From: JAHEEM01 sp036396795
GTDB lineage: Bacteria > Pseudomonadota > Gammaproteobacteria > Steroidobacterales > Rariloculaceae
DNA length: 64,000 bases
Assembly (NCBI GenBank): GCA_036396795.1
Contig: DASWKF010000039.1
Span: 80,972-144,971, forward strand
Direction: 5' to 3'
Position numbers and translations under genes: made by a program. The notes under the pieces were generated by a model. The model made no database searches. It was given only the letters and a program-made list of their open reading frames with translations, and was not told the origin of the DNA. Numbering within the stretch: the first letter of the stretch is position 1; each line of letters begins with the position of its first letter. Shown here one piece after another: positions 41,305-50,352 of this stretch.

Positions 41305-42534
41305 TCACACCGACCCGCGGCCGCGGTCAGGTAGGCTTTGGGACCGCTCGGCTCCGCTGTCCGCTTCAGGTCCTCGTATATCCTCGATTCGCACGCCTTG
41401 ACCGCGCAGCTTCGCGATCACCCAGGTCCGGTGCAACGCACAAGCAAGCCTCCAGAACAGGCGATCCAGGATCGTGCGTGGCTTGATGAACAACGCGATC
41501 TCGAGCTCGCGGCAGCCGCGCCGACGTTTCATGCCGTAGAGGCCGGCACCCAGCTCGAGCCGCTTGATTCCATGATCGAGGCAATACTTGACCGGTGTAT
41601 AGAAGGCGAGATTGAAATAAGTGAACGCCTTACGATTGCGCTCGTCGTCGTTCAGACCGATGAGCGGCCCTGCCGCCCGCTCGCCGGCCGTCAGCAGCAA
41701 GGCGGCCCCCATGAGCGCGCCGTCGGAGCTCGTCGCCACGCTCACGACGGACTGCCCGGCATGCCACGCCTTGAGCTGCTGCAGGAACTCCGGAGCGATA
41801 TCGATCGAAATGCGAGAGTGGGCATCAAGATTGGCTCTGATCAGCTCGTAGATCTCTGCGCCACGGTGAGGTAACTCCGCTCCGGGCTCGAGCTTGAGGC
41901 CCGACTTGGCGGGGCCCGCGACCTCTCGGCGCACCTTGGTCGCCATGCTCGAACCGCCGCCGAGATGCGCGACGTACGCGTCGAAATCCGGCCATTCGAG
42001 ATCGATGTAGCTCACGGGCCAGTTTAACGTGCGGATGAACCGGCGGCCTGTGAGGGCTTTGATCAGCGGCGTTTCATGGGCCGGCAATTTGCCTACGGCC
42101 AAGAGCAGCCGTTCGGCGGACGCGAACAGGCAGATTTCTTCGAGCAACGCACCGAGCAGCGTGTCGACGACATTAGCGGGTAGATCGCGGCGCCAGAGCA
42201 GGTAACGCCCCTGCCCGATCAATGGACCGCAGTAGAGTGCCGGGCTCAACGAGCCGCCGAGCCTGCGAGCGCCGACGGCCAGGCGCCCGAAGAGCTGCCG
42301 CTCCAAGGACGACGGTAAATCTCCTCGGTCGAACCGGTAGCAGATCGCGGCACCTTGGAGATCACCGTTCTCGAAAGCCAAGAAATAGATGGGGCGGGAG
42401 GCTTCGGCAACGGTGTCCTCGATGACGCGAAGCCAACCCTGTTGCGCGTAGACGTCGTTTGCGGTCACACGGGCCCAGGCCGCGCGATCGACCTCGGCGA
42501 TGCGATCGACGCGCTCGATCGTCAGCCCGCTCAT
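41305..42534 (-). CDS. FemAB-like GNAT acyltransferase of a polysaccharide cluster
   Basis: 409 residues. Paired GNAT folds of the FemAB_like/GNAT_acetyltr_2 type: VYAQQGWLRVIEDTVAEASR, PIYFLAFENGDLQGAAICYR in the first half, VSVATSSDGALMGAALLLTA and AFTYFNLAFYTPVKYCLDHG, KRLELGAGLYGMKRRRGC in the second. The last pattern (L..G.GLYGMK..RG) is typical of peptidogalycan/aminoacyl-transfer proteins. Starts 4 bases inside the flippase gene end, so it is the last gene of the cluster. Confidence 0.74.
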   Translation of the reverse strand: MSGLTIERVDRIAEVDRAAWARVTANDVYAQQGWLRVIEDTVAEASRPIYFLAFENGDLQGAAICYRFDRGDLPSSLERQLFGRLAVGARRLGGSLSPALYCGPLIGQGRYLLWRRDLPANVVDTLLGALLEEICLFASAERLLLAVGKLPAHETPLIKALTGRRFIRTLNWPVSYIDLEWPDFDAYVAHLGGGSSMATKVRREVAGPAKSGLKLEPGAELPHRGAEIYELIRANLDAHSRISIDIAPEFLQQLKAWHAGQSVVSVATSSDGALMGAALLLTAGERAAGPLIGLNDDERNRKAFTYFNLAFYTPVKYCLDHGIKRLELGAGLYGMKRRRGCRELEIALFIKPRTILDRLFWRLACALHRTWVIAKLRGQGVRIEDIRGPEADSGAERSQSLPDRGRGSV

Positions 42535-43961
42535 TCGCCCCTGCCGACAATGCGGCGAAAATAGGCGAGATCGTGCGCTCCGACTCCGCGGAACAGGATC
42601 AGGGCGGCGAGCCCGGCGGCGAGCGTGCCGGCGATACGCGCGGCAGGCGCAAGCGCGTCGGCGAACCAGTAAGCGGCAATCATACCGGCACAGGCCGCGA
42701 GCGGGCCGCGCACAATCAGCCGGAGCCGTGGAGTGTGACCACAGCGATGCATGTAGATCAAAAAGATCATGCAGGCGAAGACCTTCGCCACGAGCACCGA
42801 CCAGGCGAGCCCGACGAAACCTACCGCCGGGACCGACAAGACCATTGCGCCGACGAACAGAGTCAGCGCGGCGAGCCGGATCTTGAGCAGCGCCCCCAGC
42901 AGGCCGCGCGCGGTCAGCAGCATCACGATCACAGAGCTTATCGAGGCAGGCACCATCGCGGCGACGAGCACGCCCAGCGGCGTGGCGGACGGCAAAAACG
43001 CCTCACCGAACACCAGCATGATGATCGGTTCACGCAGCAGCACGATGATCGTAGCGACCGGCGCCGAAAACAGCACCGCCATCCGCAGGCAGCGGCCGAG
43101 CAGGGCATCGAGCTCGATACGCGAGGCGCTCAGCCGCGACATGACTGGCAGGATCGCGCTTGCAAACATCGAAATCCCCAAGCTGGCTGCGACAGCTAGC
43201 CGATCCGCAGCCGCGTAAAGGCCGACGACGCCGGCATCGGCAACGGAACCCAGATAGATGAAGCCGGCCCGAAGCTCCAGGACGGCTATGGCATTCAAGG
43301 CAAACAACGGCAGCGACGCAACGAACCACTCGTATGACAAGCTCAGATCGAGCCGCAGTCGCGGAGCGGCCTGATGACCCCTCATGAGCAGATAGCCGGC
43401 CGCATACGCACCCAGAGCAGCCAGCGGATACACGAGCAACACCGTCTGCGGTTGCGGGAAGATCGCGAGCGCAATGAGGCCGAGCCCGAGGATGCCGGCT
43501 TTGTGCCCGGCTTCGAGCAGCGCCGCATACTGGGTCTGCTCGCGCGCCCTGAAGTAGCTGCTGAAGATCTGGCTGAGCGCGTACACGAGCTGGTAAAGGC
43601 CCATGATCAACAGAATCTGCCGCCCAGCCTCGTCGGCGGCCAGCAACGCCGCGAGCGTCACGAGCACCACGAGCGCCGCGGCCGCAACCGCGAGCTGAAA
43701 GCCGGCGACGACGCCGACGAAGTGCGCCGCTTCGCCCGGTCGCTTCGCGATCTCGCGCACCAGCAAGGTGTTGATCCCGAGGGTCACGAACAACGCGAGC
43801 ACGGCCCCGACGGCCATGCCCAGGGACAACTGACCGAGCGCATCGCTGCCATAGACCCGCGCAAGGGCGATCACAAACAAGAACGTGCAGAGGTCTCCGC
43901 CACCGCGGCCGGCTGCCGCGAAAAGGGTGTTCCTCAAGATCGAGCGTTCGTTCGCGACCAC
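42531..43961 (-). CDS. Polysaccharide flippase (Wzx/MOP type)
   Basis: 476 residues with about 13-14 hydrophobic segments. The start SILRNTLFAAAGRGGGDLCT and ALARVYGSDALGQLSLGMAV are the Polysacc_synt/Wzx opening, and SAILPVMSRLSASRIELDAL lies in the middle loop. Probably flips a lipid-linked glycan across the inner membrane. Transcribed with the neighbours on both sides. Confidence 0.84.
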   Translation of the reverse strand: MVANERSILRNTLFAAAGRGGGDLCTFLFVIALARVYGSDALGQLSLGMAVGAVLALFVTLGINTLLVREIAKRPGEAAHFVGVVAGFQLAVAAAALVVLVTLAALLAADEAGRQILLIMGLYQLVYALSQIFSSYFRAREQTQYAALLEAGHKAGILGLGLIALAIFPQPQTVLLVYPLAALGAYAAGYLLMRGHQAAPRLRLDLSLSYEWFVASLPLFALNAIAVLELRAGFIYLGSVADAGVVGLYAAADRLAVAASLGISMFASAILPVMSRLSASRIELDALLGRCLRMAVLFSAPVATIIVLLREPIIMLVFGEAFLPSATPLGVLVAAMVPASISSVIVMLLTARGLLGALLKIRLAALTLFVGAMVLSVPAVGFVGLAWSVLVAKVFACMIFLIYMHRCGHTPRLRLIVRGPLAACAGMIAAYWFADALAPAARIAGTLAAGLAALILFRGVGAHDLAYFRRIVGRGE

Positions 43962-43963
43962 TG

Positions 43964-45226
43964 CTAGAGCTCACAAACAAATATCCGGCTCTTCCCGGAA
44001 GCTTCTCTTGGAATCTCATCGACCTCAGCGATCGTAACGGTCGCGCCGGGGTAGCGCTTCCGGACGAGCGTCTCGATGAGCGCTCGATCACGCGCTTCGA
44101 GCGAACGCCGGGGCACCAATGCTATGCGGAACGAGTCGTAGCCGGTCTGCGCGATTTGGTACTGAAACGCGAACTCGATGATTCGATCAATGCCGGCCGT
44201 GAACTCGATTGGCGCCTCCATCGTTCCATCGCCTCGAACGACACAGTCACGGGTCCGGCCCCACGCCACGTTCATGAGCGGCAGGCCGCGCCCGCACTTA
44301 CAGGGCGTGGGTAAAGCGGTCGCGATGTCTCCGAGCTTGTAGCGAATGAAAGGCATCGCGTAGTTGTCGAGGACGGTGCAAACGAGCTCGCCGCGCTCGC
44401 CGGGCTCGACCGGCTTGTCTGCGGCGACGATCTCCGCAACGACGCAATCGATCGCGACATGATAGCCGGATCGTTTGTTGCACTCGTAGGCTATGTTGTC
44501 GGTCTCGAACGTCCCAAAGACGTCGAGGACGGGTGCGCCTATGTTCGCCTGGATGCTCGTCCGCACGGCCTCCGTGAGAAGCTCCGAGTCACTGAAGACG
44601 AGCTTCGGCTTCTTGAACTCGGGATTCGTACGCTCGATGGCACTGCTTAGAGCCAGCAGCGTGGAAGGATAGCCTTCCACGATGTCCGCCGCGGTTTCGA
44701 CGAAAGACGTCAACAAGGCGTCGGGCGGACGGTCGCAGGCGACCTTGATCTCGCGCAGCAGGCCCAGTTTCTGAAACCAGGTGTCCGGTACGGGACCGTG
44801 CGAGCTAAAGCGCAGCACGCGATCGAAGAGGCCGCGACCGTTCGTCAAATAGGGCCGCAGATACTGCGCCTTGCACTGGGCGTCGAACGCCGCGTCGACG
44901 AAGAACCGAAACGGCGCGCCGGTCGAGCCGGACGTGTATCTTTCGATGAGCTGCTCCGGACGCATGCGCCGGTCGACGATGTCCTCGACGGGGCGTACGC
45001 GCAGCATTGACTTGTCGATGACCGGCAAGCGGACGAGATCGGCGGCGTTGCGTATATCCGCGGGCACGGCGCCCGCCTCGCGGAAAAGCCGCCGATAGAA
45101 TGGCACGTTCGTGTACGCGTGGTCGACGAGCCGTCGCAGCTTCGCGTTTTGCATCGCCGCGAGTGCCTCGGGGCTGCGCCACTCGTTGCGCATCAGCGAG
45201 ATCAACCGGCGGTACTTCGACGGCAC
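43964..45226 (-). CDS. CapK/PaaK-like adenylate-forming enzyme
   Basis: 420 residues from GTG 45226; the frame is open to 45313 but that overlaps the glycosyltransferase gene by 53 bases. HAYTNVPFYRRLFREAG, TSGSTGAPFRFF (the P-loop-like AMP motif), LDVFGTFETDNIAYEC (adenine site), RYKLGDIATALPTPCKCGRG and the ending EIPREASGKSRIFV (catalytic Lys). This is the coenzyme F390 synthetase/CapK family found in capsule and exopolysaccharide loci. It probably activates a carboxylate. Start uncertain. Confidence 0.85.
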   Translation of the reverse strand: MPSKYRRLISLMRNEWRSPEALAAMQNAKLRRLVDHAYTNVPFYRRLFREAGAVPADIRNAADLVRLPVIDKSMLRVRPVEDIVDRRMRPEQLIERYTSGSTGAPFRFFVDAAFDAQCKAQYLRPYLTNGRGLFDRVLRFSSHGPVPDTWFQKLGLLREIKVACDRPPDALLTSFVETAADIVEGYPSTLLALSSAIERTNPEFKKPKLVFSDSELLTEAVRTSIQANIGAPVLDVFGTFETDNIAYECNKRSGYHVAIDCVVAEIVAADKPVEPGERGELVCTVLDNYAMPFIRYKLGDIATALPTPCKCGRGLPLMNVAWGRTRDCVVRGDGTMEAPIEFTAGIDRIIEFAFQYQIAQTGYDSFRIALVPRRSLEARDRALIETLVRKRYPGATVTIAEVDEIPREASGKSRIFVCEL

Positions 45227-45260
45227 GCTTAGGTCACATCGCTGCGAGAACGCGACCGGG

Positions 45261-46424
45261 TTAACCCGTATCGCAACTTGTGCTCCGTTCGAGCGTGTAA
45301 AACTCGTCGACATATCGCCCGACGATCACCGGCCAGTCGTACGCCTGCTCTATCTTATGGCGGTTGTTGCTGCCGAGCCGGGCACGAAGCTCTCGCGACT
45401 CGACCAGCCGATCGAGCGCGGCGGCCAGCCGTTCGGGATCACCGCAAGGCACGAGGAAGCCGTTTGCACCGTCCTCCACGAGCTCCGGGATACCACCGAC
45501 CTTCGTGGCCACGACCGGCAGGCCGCTTGCCATGCCCTCGAGCAATGCCATGCTGAACGATTCCGACAACGACGGCAGCAGAAAGATGTCGGCTTCCTGA
45601 TAGGCGCGCGCGAGATCCTCACCCTTCAGGTGCCCCCGAAACACGACGCGGTCCGCGATGCCGAGCTCGTCTGCGAGCGCACGCATCTTCGACTCGCGAG
45701 GGCCAAGCCCCACCAAGTCGAGCCGCAGCGACTGATTCTTCATCAATTTCATTGCGCGCATCGCATCCTCTGCGCCTTTGCGTTTGATCAGTCGTGCTAC
45801 GCAAATCGCCGAGACCGTCGAGCGAGGCTCGCGACGAATCGGCGGACGGAACTCGCTCAAGCAGACGCCGTTGGTTATGACGTCGATTCGCTGCTCGGGG
45901 AACGACTCCAGTGCCAGGGCTCTCAGGGCCTCACTGTTGGCGACGACCGCGTGAGCGTTCCGCAGGATGCGGGCATTCGTCCGCAGCAACAGTCGATGAA
46001 GCATGCGCAGCAACCGGCTGTTGTTGTCGTAGTTAGGGACATCCGATCCTCGCAGCGAAACGATATAGGGCTTCCCCGTGCGAGCGCGCCAGTAAGCCGA
46101 CAGCATTCCCGTCGGCAGGGCAAAATAGAAATGCGCGAGATCGAATTCACGCTCCTTCAGCAACCGCTGCAACCGCAGCCTCGCGAAAAATAGATACGAA
46201 GCGGCACCAAGAACACCTGCATCGTGTATGCAGTGCCGGAAGCTACGCACCCGGTGCAGCTCTACGCCGTCGCAATGCTCGATCTCCGGCAGGTTCGGAG
46301 CGCCCGAGGTGAGCACGACGACTTCCCAGCCGAGCCGCGCGAGATCCTTCGCCGTGTGGTATGTCGCGCTGGCCGCACCTCCGCCGAGCGGGGGATACTC
46401 GTAGTTCAGCATCAACACGCGCAT
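45261..46424 (-). CDS. GT4 family glycosyltransferase
   Basis: 387 residues. GT-B fold: N-terminal MRVLMLNYEYPPLGGGAASA, central VVANSEALRALALESFPEQR and VITNGVCLSEFRP, C-terminal donor site VARLIKRKGAEDAMRAMKLM and LPSLSESFSMALLEGMASGL with the E-x7-E pattern, then GLPVVATKVGGIPELVEDG. Retaining transferase using a nucleotide sugar; the sugar is unknown. It ends 35 bases before the CapK-like start. Confidence 0.9.
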   Translation of the reverse strand: MRVLMLNYEYPPLGGGAASATYHTAKDLARLGWEVVVLTSGAPNLPEIEHCDGVELHRVRSFRHCIHDAGVLGAASYLFFARLRLQRLLKEREFDLAHFYFALPTGMLSAYWRARTGKPYIVSLRGSDVPNYDNNSRLLRMLHRLLLRTNARILRNAHAVVANSEALRALALESFPEQRIDVITNGVCLSEFRPPIRREPRSTVSAICVARLIKRKGAEDAMRAMKLMKNQSLRLDLVGLGPRESKMRALADELGIADRVVFRGHLKGEDLARAYQEADIFLLPSLSESFSMALLEGMASGLPVVATKVGGIPELVEDGANGFLVPCGDPERLAAALDRLVESRELRARLGSNNRHKIEQAYDWPVIVGRYVDEFYTLERSTSCDTG

Positions 46425-46425
46425 C

Positions 46426-47157
46426 TCAGGAACCCCGAACCCAGCCGCGAAGCCTGAGGCACCGTGGCGTCGGCAACGGGCCTTTCACCAGCGAGCGCAG
46501 CCTGAGATCGACCCCGAAAACGCGCTTCACGCCGAGCGCCAGCCGGTGCTCGATCTCGGCGGCACCGACCCGCGCCTTAAACAGCCGCGTCGAGCGGTTC
46601 AATGAGAGCGAGAGACTATAGATTTCGTCGTAACCGAGTGCCAGCAGCGATTCGAGCAAACGCAGCCGCAGCCACGGCGCCAGGCGCCGGCCTCGGTGAG
46701 AGCGGGCGATGTACATGTCGAACAGGTAAGCGCCGTGCTCGCTGAGCTCGAACAGCATATCGCCGCTTTTCGGTGTCGAGATGGTTGAAAAACTGACCCA
46801 GCTGTAACCGACGAGCGCGTCTCCATCGAAAACACCGAAGCACCTCGCGCGCTGCATGAGTCCCTCCACCTCCGCGACGCGGCGCGGCCGGCAGGGCAAA
46901 TCCGCGATGACCGCGGCTTGATCACGCTTGAGTTCGGAAAAGGTGATGCCGCCCGGCACCGAAACCTGCTTCGGCTCCCCGCCGGCCGGGCTCTCGTCTA
47001 CCAAAAAATAAGGGTAGAACAACAGACCGGCCTTGGTGAGGCAAGCGAGGACCTCCTGGGTGAGGAGCCCGTAACGCACGCGTTCGCGCAGGCGCGTGAC
47101 CACGGTGCGCCGTGTCTCCGTCGACCTGCTCGCCAGTTGCGCCTCCCTTGCTGTCAT
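46426..47157 (-). CDS. GNAT-like acetyltransferase of the polysaccharide cluster
   Basis: 243 residues from ATG 47157; in-frame ATGs at 47169 and 47193 and an open frame to 47274 make the start uncertain. FGVFDGDALVGYSWVSFSTI, then AYLFDMYIARSHRGRRLAPW (the acetyl-CoA loop RSHRGRRLA), RLRLLESLLALGYDEIYSLS and LNRSTRLFKARVGA. Similar GNAT proteins in exopolysaccharide loci are often annotated as hypothetical. It lies 2 bases before the glycosyltransferase gene, so is probably co-transcribed. Confidence 0.7.
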   Translation of the reverse strand: MTAREAQLASRSTETRRTVVTRLRERVRYGLLTQEVLACLTKAGLLFYPYFLVDESPAGGEPKQVSVPGGITFSELKRDQAAVIADLPCRPRRVAEVEGLMQRARCFGVFDGDALVGYSWVSFSTISTPKSGDMLFELSEHGAYLFDMYIARSHRGRRLAPWLRLRLLESLLALGYDEIYSLSLSLNRSTRLFKARVGAAEIEHRLALGVKRVFGVDLRLRSLVKGPLPTPRCLRLRGWVRGS

Positions 47158-47289
47158 CCGGCCGACCATAGCTCCACGGCCGGCAATTTTCATGGCGCCG
47201 TTCACGGTCCTTTGATTCCGGACCCAGCTGCGCTTCGGAATACTAGCACGCCACGGTATGTTGCCGTGACGCAACGACGGGGAGGGTCG

Positions 47290-47832
47290 TTACATCTCGA
47301 GTGCGGCCTGGATAGCGTCGAGCTCCGCGGGACCGAGCGTCGCGTTGAAATGACGGATTCGTTCGATGACGTCGGTCGTGCCGAAATATTCCCGGGCGCA
47401 GCCGGCGTGGATGAAGCCCGACGGCTGGAAGCGGTGCTCCTCGAAGAACACCAGCGCGATGCGCCAGCTGTCCTTGTCGATGAGCTCGCGGCAGCTGCGG
47501 CAGCGCGCGCGGCCCGTCGGCGCTCTGTCGACCTTGTCGATTCGCGGCACGCGACGGTGCTCGATGCCGAGCTCGGCCGCTGCCTCGAGCGACCGCGCGA
47601 CACCGAGAGCATCCTCGGGGATGTCCTTGGACTCGTCGCCGCCGAGCAGCGCGAGGAACGGCTCCGGGCGCTTGTACGCGGCGCAAGGTAGATGAAACCA
47701 CAACGTCATCTCGCCTTCGCCGAAAGCGTTCGGCTGCCGTTCGCCGAAGCGCAGCTCGTCCTGGTCGATTTTGGTGTCGCAGCCGCGGCACTTGGCCCGG
47801 CCCGACGAGGCATGCTCGATGACATGCGACAC
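47290..47832 (-). CDS. Double PARP-type zinc-finger protein coupled to LigD
   Basis: 180 residues, GTG start at 47832 sharing one base with the ligD stop (TAGTG). It is built of two zf-PARP fingers. The first, SGRAKCRGCDTKIDQDELRF then FHLPCAAYKRP, has Cys15, Cys18, His47, Cys50 (C-x2-C-x28-H-x2-C). The second, TGRARCRSCRELIDKDSWRI then FIHAGCAREYFG, has Cys111, Cys114, His142, Cys145 (C-x2-C-x27-H-x2-C). In eukaryotic PARP1 and DNA ligase III these fingers bind nicks and broken ends. No catalytic domain is present. Coupling to LigD suggests a break-end recognition partner in NHEJ. Confidence 0.88.
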   Translation of the reverse strand: MSHVIEHASSGRAKCRGCDTKIDQDELRFGERQPNAFGEGEMTLWFHLPCAAYKRPEPFLALLGGDESKDIPEDALGVARSLEAAAELGIEHRRVPRIDKVDRAPTGRARCRSCRELIDKDSWRIALVFFEEHRFQPSGFIHAGCAREYFGTTDVIERIRHFNATLGPAELDAIQAALEM

Positions 47833-50327
47833 TAGACTGCGTCCGCGAGCAGCGCGAGGCTCTTGCTCAGATCCGCTGCCCCAGTGAACAGCGCCTCGAA
47901 GGGATCGGCTTTCTGCTTCGCGAGCAGCCCCGGCACGGCGCGCAGGTCGTACTTGAACATGTCGAGCCGCGAGCTCACCTGAGCCCAGGTGAGCGGCATC
48001 GACACCGTGGCGCGCGCCACGGGCCTGACGCTATAAGGCGCGACGAGCAATCGTCCGTGGCCGTTCTGCAGATAGTCGACGTAGACCTTGCCGTCGCGCG
48101 CGTCGAGATGGCGCTCGACCGTCGCGATCTCGGGCAGTTGCTTGACGACGCAGTTGGCGAGCAACTCCGCCATCGCGCGGCTCTGCTCGTGCGTGTAACG
48201 GGCACCGAGCGGTATCAGCACGTGCAGGCCCGTCGAGCCGCTGGTCTTGACGAGATTCGGCAGCTCGACCCGCTCGCAAAGCGTGTGAATCGCGCGTGCC
48301 ACCTTGACCACGTCCTTGAACGGCGCGCCCTTCGGATCGAGGTCGAGAATGCACCAGTCCGGGTGCTGCAGCGATTGCACGCGGCTCGACCAGATGTGCA
48401 ACGGTATCGCCGCCATGTTGGCGATGTAAGCGAGGCCCTCCTCGTTCTCGATCACGAAGTAGCGGATATCGCGCTCGGAGCCTTCGCTCCACAGCGTCTC
48501 GAGCCTGATCCAGTCCGGCGCGTATACGGGCGCGTCTTTTTGATAGAAGGACTTGCCGTCAATGCCGTCGGGATAACGCGTGAGAACGAGCGGCCGGTCA
48601 GCGAGATACGGCAAAAGCCACGGCGCGACGGCGCGGTAGTAGGCGACGAGATCGCCCTTGGTCAGGCCTTGGTCGGGCCAGAACACCTTGTCGGCGTTGG
48701 TGACGTTGACGGCGACGGCGGCCGCCCTTGCCTTCGGCTCCGGCTTCTCGGGCAACGGTTTTTCCTCGCCGGGCAGCCAGCAGTCCTCGGGCTGCTTGTC
48801 GTCGCGCAGGCGCACGAAGGTCGGCTGGCGCAGCCGGCCCTTCGGGCTTCTGTGCTTGAACTGCACCTCAACGACGAGCTCGGGCTCGATCCACTTCGCG
48901 CCCGCTTGCTGCTCCGGGTCGCGCGGCGGCTGGCCATCCTTGGCCGCCGCGAGGCGCTCAGCGAGCTTCCCGAGCTCCCGCTCGCCGAAGCCGCCGCCGA
49001 CGCGGCCCGCATAGACCCAACCGTCGGCGCCGCGCTGCGCCAGCAGCAGCGCGCCGAAGCCGGCACGGCGGCCTTTCGGCGGCGTGTAGCCGACCACGGC
49101 GAAGTCGTCGCTCGAGCGCGCGCCGACCTTGACCCAGTCGGGAGAGCGTCGGCCGACGTAGATCGAGTCGGCGCGCTTGCCGACGATGCCCTCGAGGTTC
49201 ATCGCCTTGAGCTGCTCGAACATCGCCTCGCCCGAGCCTTCGATGTGCTCGGACAGGCGGATCGGCCCGGCGGTCGGCAAGAGCTCAGCGAGCAGCCGCT
49301 TGCGCTCGGTCAGCGGCAGACGCCGCAGATCGTATTCGCCGAACAGCAACAGATCGAAGGCGTACAGCGTCGCAGGCCACTGCACGGCCGCGCGGCCGAT
49401 GTCCATGGCGCGCGTGAGCCGGCCGCGCTGTTGCAGACCCGCGAAGCTTGGCAGACCCTGCGAATCGTGCACCACCACCTCGCCGTCGAGCAGAAAGTCG
49501 TCGTAAGGCAGCGCCTCCAGCACTTCGGCGATCTCGGGAAATACGCCCGTGAAATCGTTGCTGTTGCGCGAGATCAGCTTGACCTCGCCGTGCTCCTTGC
49601 CGGCGAGCAGACGGTAACCGTCGTATTTGATCTCGAATACCCAGCCGGGGTGACTGAACGGCTCACCGGGCGTCGCGAGCATCGGCTGCACGTCGGCGAA
49701 AGCGGCGCGAGAGTGCGCAGCGCCCAGCTTGCGGCAACGCTCGGCGATGGCGGTGCCCGGGTCCTCGCCCGCGGCGAGCTGCTCGACCGTGCGTCCCGAA
49801 AGCACCGAGTCCTCCGGCAACACGGCCGCCTCGCCTTCGCGCACATAGCTGTCGCGCTCCTTGATCAGCAACCAGTCTTTCGGCCCGCGCTTGGTCTTGA
49901 CGAGCGTCCATCGCCCACGCAGCTTGTAGCCGTGGAGATCGAAGAGCAGCTTGCCGGCTTTTAGACCTTCGTTGAAATCCTTGACCGGCTCCCAGCGGCC
50001 GCGGTCCCAGACGACGACCGCGCCGGCACCGTAGTTGCCCTCGGGTATCAGACCCTCGAAGTGGATGTAGTCGACGGGGTGATCTTCGACGTGCACGGCC
50101 AAACGCTTGTCGGCCGGGTCCGGTGACGGGCCCTTGGGCACGGCCCAGGAGACGAGCACGCCCTCGTGCTCGAGGCGGAAGTCGTAGTGGCGAGCCCGCG
50201 CCGCATGCAGCTGCACGACGAAGCGCGAGCCGGGGGCGGTCGCGGCGCCGAACGGCTCGGGAGTTGAGCCGGCCCTGCGCTTTTCTCGGTAAGTGGCTAA
50301 TTTATGGTTGTTTTTCGTTGCGGCCAT
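47832..50327 (-). CDS. ligD: LigD, multifunctional NHEJ ligase (PE-LIG-POL)
   Basis: 831 residues from ATG 50327; a frame to 50414 adds 29 residues that overlap ku. Domains in order: 3'-phosphoesterase (residues 35-150; VVQLHAARARHYDFRLEHEG, VHVEDHPVDYIHFEG, IPEGNYGAG), ATP-dependent ligase (about 210-520; FEIKYDGYRL with catalytic Lys234, LDGEVVVHD, LEGIVGKRADS), and primase-polymerase (about 545-831; TRYPDGIDGKSFYQKDAP, WCILDLDPKG with the metal Asp pair, VKTSGSTGLHVLIPL). This is the Pseudomonas order. It joins double-strand breaks with Ku. Confidence 0.96.
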   Translation of the reverse strand: MAATKNNHKLATYREKRRAGSTPEPFGAATAPGSRFVVQLHAARARHYDFRLEHEGVLVSWAVPKGPSPDPADKRLAVHVEDHPVDYIHFEGLIPEGNYGAGAVVVWDRGRWEPVKDFNEGLKAGKLLFDLHGYKLRGRWTLVKTKRGPKDWLLIKERDSYVREGEAAVLPEDSVLSGRTVEQLAAGEDPGTAIAERCRKLGAAHSRAAFADVQPMLATPGEPFSHPGWVFEIKYDGYRLLAGKEHGEVKLISRNSNDFTGVFPEIAEVLEALPYDDFLLDGEVVVHDSQGLPSFAGLQQRGRLTRAMDIGRAAVQWPATLYAFDLLLFGEYDLRRLPLTERKRLLAELLPTAGPIRLSEHIEGSGEAMFEQLKAMNLEGIVGKRADSIYVGRRSPDWVKVGARSSDDFAVVGYTPPKGRRAGFGALLLAQRGADGWVYAGRVGGGFGERELGKLAERLAAAKDGQPPRDPEQQAGAKWIEPELVVEVQFKHRSPKGRLRQPTFVRLRDDKQPEDCWLPGEEKPLPEKPEPKARAAAVAVNVTNADKVFWPDQGLTKGDLVAYYRAVAPWLLPYLADRPLVLTRYPDGIDGKSFYQKDAPVYAPDWIRLETLWSEGSERDIRYFVIENEEGLAYIANMAAIPLHIWSSRVQSLQHPDWCILDLDPKGAPFKDVVKVARAIHTLCERVELPNLVKTSGSTGLHVLIPLGARYTHEQSRAMAELLANCVVKQLPEIATVERHLDARDGKVYVDYLQNGHGRLLVAPYSVRPVARATVSMPLTWAQVSSRLDMFKYDLRAVPGLLAKQKADPFEALFTGAADLSKSLALLADAV

Positions 50328-50352
50328 GCAATTCAGGATATATGATCCGGCA
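50328..50352. promoter_or_regulatory. 25-bp divergent ligD-ku start region
   Basis: Only 25 bases separate the two start codons. They contain GGATATATGATCC, which reads GGATCATATATCC on the other strand, so a -10-like TATAT element faces both ways about 8-12 bases before each ATG. No ribosome site fits on either side. Both mRNAs may be leaderless. Confidence 0.45.

Noticed and set aside
48057..49964. 635-codon frame antisense to ligD
   Set aside because: Shadow of the ligD codon pattern; no domain recognised.
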